Source: Streptomyces sp. RKAG290
GTDB lineage: Bacteria > Actinomycetota > Actinomycetes > Streptomycetales > Streptomycetaceae
Assembly: GCF_023701695.1 (NCBI RefSeq)
Contig: NZ_JAJOZC010000001.1
Span: 7,830,876-7,894,875, forward strand
DNA length: 64,000 nt
Reading direction: 5' to 3'
Under the pieces are notes generated by a model. It saw nothing but the letters and a program-made list of their open reading frames with translations, was not told the DNA's origin and did not search any database. A program made the translations under genes and the position numbers. Below are positions 59,782-64,000 of this stretch, piece by piece; positions within the stretch are counted from its first letter, which is position 1; the number at the start of each line of letters is the position of its first letter.

Positions 59782-61437
59782 GTGCTCATCGCACGGAAAA
59801 CACTGACTTCGTTCTTCGTCGCGGCGCTCGCCGCAACAGGACTGACCACGCTCGGCGCGGCACCCGCCGCTGAGGCCGCCGTGCCCGACACGATCCCGCT
59901 GACCTACACGAACCACTCAGGCCGCAGTGAGCAGATCTACATCTACGACCTGGGGACTCAGCTCTCCACGGGCGGCAGGGCTGGGCCGACGCCAACGGCA
60001 CCTTCCACCCCTGGCCCGCGGGTGGTAATCCCCCACCCCAGCCCCGGACGCGTCGATCGCCGGCCCGGCGAACGGCCAGTCCGTCACCATCCGGATCCCG
60101 AAGTTCTCCGGCCGGCTCTACTTCTCCTTCGGCCAGAAGCTGGACTTCCGCCTGACCACCGGCGGACTGGTGCAGCCCGCAGTGCAGAACCCATCCGACC
60201 CGAACCACAACATTCTCTTCGACTGGTCTGAGTACACCCTCAACGACGCCGGGTTATGGATCAACAGCACGCAGGTCGACATGTTCGCTGTCCCCTACAC
60301 CGTGGGCGTCTCGGGTCCGGGCGGCACCAAGACCACCGGCGCGCTGAAACCCGGTGGCTATAACGCCTTCTTCAACTCCCTGCGCGCGCAGCCCGGAGGC
60401 TGGGGCAACCTCATCCAGACCCGCTCGGACGGCACGGTGCTGCGGGCCGTGAACCCGGGCACGGGATCGAGTCCGGCGCGCTGCCGGCCAGTCAGATGGA
60501 CGACTACGTCAACCGGGTGTGGTCGAAGTACAGTTCCTCGACTCTGACGGTTACGCCCTTCACCGACCAGCCCAACACCAAGTTCTACGGGCGCGTCTCG
60601 GGCAACACCATGAACTTCACGAACAGTTCCGGAGCGGTCGTCACCTCGTTCCAGAAGCCGGACTCGGACAGTATCTTCGGCTGCTACAAGCTGCTGGACG
60701 CTCCCAACGACCTGGTCCGCGGCCCGATCTCCCGCACCCTGTGCGCCGGGTACAACCGCTCCACGCTGCTCACCAATCCCAACCAGCCCGACACCAGCGC
60801 CGCCGGCTTCTACCAGGACGGGGTGACCAACTACTACGCCAAGAACCTGCACGCGCAGATGGCTGACGGCAAAGCCTACGCCTTCGCCTTCGACGATGTC
60901 GGTAACCACGAGTCGCTGGTGCACGACGACAACCCTCAGCAGGCATCCATCACGCTTGACTCGTTCAGCGGCGGTGGAGGAACCGGCCCCTCCGGGCCCA
61001 TCAACACCGCAGCCTGGTACAGGATGGTCAACTCCAACTCGGCGAAGTGTGTGGACGCCTCCGGCGCCGGCATCGCCAACGGAACCCCCTGCTCCAGTGG
61101 ACCTGTGGCGGTCAGGCCAACCAGCAGTGGCAGTTCGCCCCACCGACAGCGGCTACTACACGATCGCCAACCGCAACTCCGCCGCCAATCACCAAGTCCT
61201 CGACGTCCGGCCAGCTCTGGCGCCGACGGTACCGCTCTGGACACTTGGACCCAGGACGGTGGCGCCAACCAGCAATGGCAGCCGGTCGCCCAGTCCGACG
61301 GGAGCTACCACTTCGTCTCCCGGGCCAGTGGCAAGTGCCTGGACGTCACCGGCGCCTCCACCGCGGACGGAGCCCTCCTGGAGCAGTGGACCTGCAACGG
61401 CGGCTCCAACCAGTCCTTCCGACTCGACGCCGGGTAG
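59782..61437 (+). pseudogene. GH64 beta-1,3-glucanase with ricin lectin, multiple frameshifts
   Basis: GTG 59782 follows AGGAGGAGACAC. Signal peptide, then PDTIPLTYTNHSGRSEQIYI, YDLGTQLSTG, FSGRLYFSFGQKLDF, LFDWSEYTLNDAGLWINSTQ, DMFAVPYTVGV, AYAFAFDDVGNHESLV; the end is a ricin lectin (GKCLDVTGA, WTCNGGSNQSF). Frames break near 59970, 60036, 60454, 61085, 61138 and 61206, nearly all at short G/C runs lacking one base. GH64 enzymes are laminaripentaose-producing and attack fungal beta-1,3-glucan. Six breaks in one gene could mean real decay, but the amino-acid sequence between them is intact. Confidence 0.85.
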
Positions 61438-61472
61438 GCCCACTCAACGCCTGGCTCCCAAAGGTGGACTTC

Positions 61473-61502
61473 TTCCGGTGAGGAGCGCCCCGCTCACCGG
61501 AA
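61473..61502 (+). terminator. Hairpin terminator after GH64
   Basis: TTCCGGTGAG pairs perfectly with CTCACCGGAA around 10 bases, 36 bases after the stop. Confidence 0.75.
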
Positions 61503-62033
61503 GGACCGGCCTCAACCCGGCCGACGGATCACGGAGTCTCGCGTGTCGCGCGGGTGCAGCTGTGCCCCCGCATCCCCGGGATAGCCACTGCTTGCCCCGA
61601 AGCCTCGGATGCGGACACTTCACGTTTCGCGTCAACGTTTCCGGAAGGCATGTCAGGTTCTCCTCGGTTGCCCCGCGCGTGCCGTGATCCCCCATGGCAA
61701 GGGAGGTGCCAGTGCAGTTCGTCCATGCCAAGGATCCGGCCTCCGCGTCTTCGGCAGGCGGGGCGCTAGCCCCGCTGCCACAACACCCACCGACGTAGTC
61801 GGCTGTCAACGCGAGGGAAACGTCACGCACCTGACGGCAGCGCGGCCAGGAGCCCGCTCAAGAAGCCTGACGGAAGGATCCGCCTGTTCATGGTGGCCAT
61901 CACAGTTCATGGCGAAAGCCAGGGACATCGGTGGATCTGCTGAGCCCCTCCGCTCCCCGCGATGCGGTATGCCGCACACCGGTCCTTCGCCGGACATGTG
62001 CATACGCGGGTCAATATTCGACAGGTGGAACTC
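61503..62033. other. 530-bp gap without a supported gene
   Basis: Only shadow ORFs. Contains the promoter region of the S53 gene, not resolved. Confidence 0.4.
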
Positions 62034-62616
62034 ATGAGACAGCTCCTCAGAGGGGCGTCAGCTCTGGTCGTCGTGGCCGGAATCGCCTTCGCGACCCCGA
62101 CCATGGCAGACGCCACCGCTTCCCCGCAGGCCACGACGAGCAGCTTGTGCCAAGCCATTGCACCCGGGCAGCCCAGTGTGTCTCACGCTGATCCGCACGG
62201 ATGTCCACGCCGTGCACGATAACGCGCTTGCCCCGCAGGCGACACCGTCCGGCTACGGCCCCTCGGACCTGCGAAGCGCGTACAACATCGCATCAGCCGC
62301 GGCGTCGAACGGGGCCGGAGCGACAGTGGCTGTCACGGAACTGGCGGACAACCCGAACCTCGAATCCGACCTGGCGACCTATCGGGCGCAGTACGGCCTG
62401 CCCGTCTGCACCACTGCCAACGGCTGCTTCCGCAAGGTCAACGGCAGCGGTCAGCAAGACAACTACGCTGCCCCAGACCCCGGCTGGGGCACAGAGGCTT
62501 CGCTGGACATCGACAGGATCTCGGCAGTCTGCCCGCTGTGCCACATATTGGTCGTCGAGTCCGGCAACCTCGACACGGCGCAGAACAACCAGCAATGGAC
62601 GCCCTCACCGCTCTAA
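62034..62616 (+). pseudogene. Truncated S53 (sedolisin/kumamolisin-like) peptidase
   Basis: ATG 62034 (AGGTGG upstream) gives a signal peptide (GASALVVVAGIAFATPTMAD). After an apparent extra C near 62163-62165 the next frame reads CLTLIRTDVHAVHDNALAPQ, GYGPSDLRSAYNIASA, YGLPVCTTANGCFRKVNGSG and GTEASLDIDRISAVCPLCHI. The ExxLD catalytic Glu/Asp pair is there, but the protein ends at NNQQWTPSPL, before the SGTS nucleophile. The C-terminal two thirds is deleted, so it cannot be active. Confidence 0.75.
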
Positions 62617-62704
62617 ATACTCCGGGCGGCACAGGCGCACTCCCGTAACGCCTGCCCCGCCCGGCCCATCCCTTGCTGCACAAACAAACAGATCGGCTAC
62701 CCCC

Positions 62705-64000
62705 ATGAAACGACTGAGGTCCCTCGCTGTGGGCTGCGCGACGCTGGCGCTCGGTGCCGCGGGCCTGCTCGTCGCCCCCACTGCGCACGCCGCGGCCCTG
62801 CCCTCTCCCGATACCGTCTACCAGGCGTGGAACGACAACTTCCTGGTGCAGGCTGACGGTGACACCTACTACACCAGCCAGCTGAAGAGCAAGGGCACCA
62901 CGCGGGCCGGCATGTGGATCGCCGCGCTGGACATCCAGATTGCGCAGGACGTGTACGAGCGCACACACGCAGCCCCGGATCGGCAGCGGTCATCGATCTC
63001 GTCAACACCTTCATCAAGTACGAGGGCACCACCTGGGAGTCCTGGGACGGCTGGAACGACGACATCGCCTGGGACATCACCACTGTCCTGCGCGGATACC
63101 AGCAGACCGGCAACACCACATGGCTCAACGTAGCCACCGACCAGTTCAACAAGACCTATGCCAAGGGGTGGAGCGGCGACGGCGGCGGCGGAATCTGGGA
63201 GAACGACACCTATTACAGCAAATGCTCCCTGAGTAACAACCCGATGATCAGCATCGCCGCGAACCTCTACCAGATCACCGGTGACGGGGCCTACCTGACA
63301 AAGGCCCAGGCTATCTACGACTGGGCGCGCAGCCACCTGGTCAACACCACCAGCGGTGTCGTCAACGAGTGCATCGCCTTCCCCAACGGCAAGAACGGGG
63401 GCACGGTCCTGCAGGCATCGGACAACGCCTACAACGCCGGATCGTGGATCGAGGCGGCCGACAACCTCTACCGGATCACCGGAAACACCTCCTACCGCGA
63501 CGACGCACAGCGCACCGCCGACCACTTCCTCAACACGGTGCCGGTCGTGGCGAACAACCAGACAGCCGGCAGCTCTTACCAGTACTGGCTGTTCAAAGGC
63601 ATCAGCGACTACTGCACCGATGCTGGGAACTGCGGCCGGTACGAGACCTGGATGCGGAACAACGCCGCCCAGGCATGGAGCGTGCGCAACAGCTCCAACC
63701 TCACCTGGAACGATTGGACCAAACCCACCAACGATCCCAATCCCGACGCCTTCGAGATGAACGGCATGGTCGGCCTGTTCCAGGTCCTCCCCGACACCGC
63801 CGCCTCCCCTTTCTCCGGGGATTACCAGATCAAGAGCGCCACCAGCGGCCTATCGCTCGCCGTCCAGGGTGCCTCCACCGCCAACTCCGCGCCCGTCGTG
63901 CAGGCCGGCGACACCACTGACGGCAGCGCATCCTGGTCGTTCGTGCGGCAGAGCAACGGCTACTACGAGATCAAGAACACCCACAGCGGCAGCTTCTCAA
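62705..64000 (+). pseudogene. GH76 alpha-1,6-mannanase with ricin lectin, frameshifted and cut by the window end
   Basis: MKRLRSLAVGCATLALGAAG starts a signal peptide. GH76 body: YQAWNDNFLVQADGDTYYTS, then a one-base loss in the CCCC near 62973, then DGWNDDIAWDITTVLRGYQQ (catalytic Asp pair), GGGGIWENDTYYSKCSLSNN and GGTVLQASDNAYNAG. From about 63800 a ricin-type domain begins (GDYQIKSATSGLSLAVQGAS) and runs off the edge. It cuts alpha-1,6-mannan. It is a second GH76, differing from the first by its Sec signal and lectin. Confidence 0.85.

Noticed and set aside
1..64000. CRISPR arrays, rRNA or tRNA genes, replication origin or telomere
   Set aside because: No regularly spaced repeats, cloverleaf-like sequences or terminal palindromes were noticed; absence was judged by eye only.

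Overview
The window looks like an accessory stretch of a Streptomyces chromosome. It is very GC-rich and its ORFs show strong third-position GC bias. Many families are typical of that genus: an endo-beta-N-acetylglucosaminidase close to S. plicatus Endo H, ricin-lectin-bearing secreted hydrolases, a class I terpene synthase, PucR, Scr1/DUF5753 and SpoIIE-type phosphatase genes, an MbtH protein, and IS110/IS5 fragments. Genes are loosely spaced and mostly monocistronic. Several 0.4-1.3 kb gaps hold only remnants. This fits a chromosome arm or genomic island, but no telomere or origin is visible.

Region 1 (0-9.4 kb) is metabolic. It has an inositol-monophosphatase-like end, an F420-reductase-like protein, and a three-gene ATP-grasp / SAM-methyltransferase / FAD-NAD(P) operon (1830-5406) that looks like a small uncharacterised biosynthetic cassette. 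Next comes a DesA3-type desaturase with its ferredoxin-reductase partner, divergent from a PucR regulator across a perfect inverted repeat. Region 2 (9.5-15.7 kb) has small hypotheticals including an IGS-repeat protein, a hemolysin III protein, a phosphatase, IS110 debris, and a RibD-C reductase coupled to a VOC protein. Region 3 (16-34 kb) has Endo H, a terpene synthase, lipoproteins, a decayed secreted HNH nuclease, a nicotinamidase, a pentapeptide-repeat membrane protein, an orphan MbtH protein, a flavin monooxygenase and a SigB/SigF-type sigma factor. Region 4 (34-41 kb) is a scar zone of IS5, serine-recombinase, Scr1-type regulator and STAS fragments around a GH92 mannosidase and an esterase.

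Region 5 (41-64 kb) is a secreted-hydrolase island: a large GH2 beta-galactosidase, sugar dehydrogenase-ricin, SGNH hydrolase-ricin, two GH76 mannanases, GH59-ricin, GH64 beta-1,3-glucanase-ricin and a truncated S53 peptidase. With GH92 and Endo H it forms a plausible set for dismantling fungal or yeast cell-wall mannoprotein and glucan. LacI-type palindromes precede GH64 and GH92.

A feature of the whole window is that more than twenty otherwise well-conserved genes carry single-base frameshifts. Most are explained by one missing base in a short G or C run. This points either to homopolymer errors in the assembly or to widespread recent decay. Frameshifted genes are typed as pseudogenes here but may be intact in the organism.
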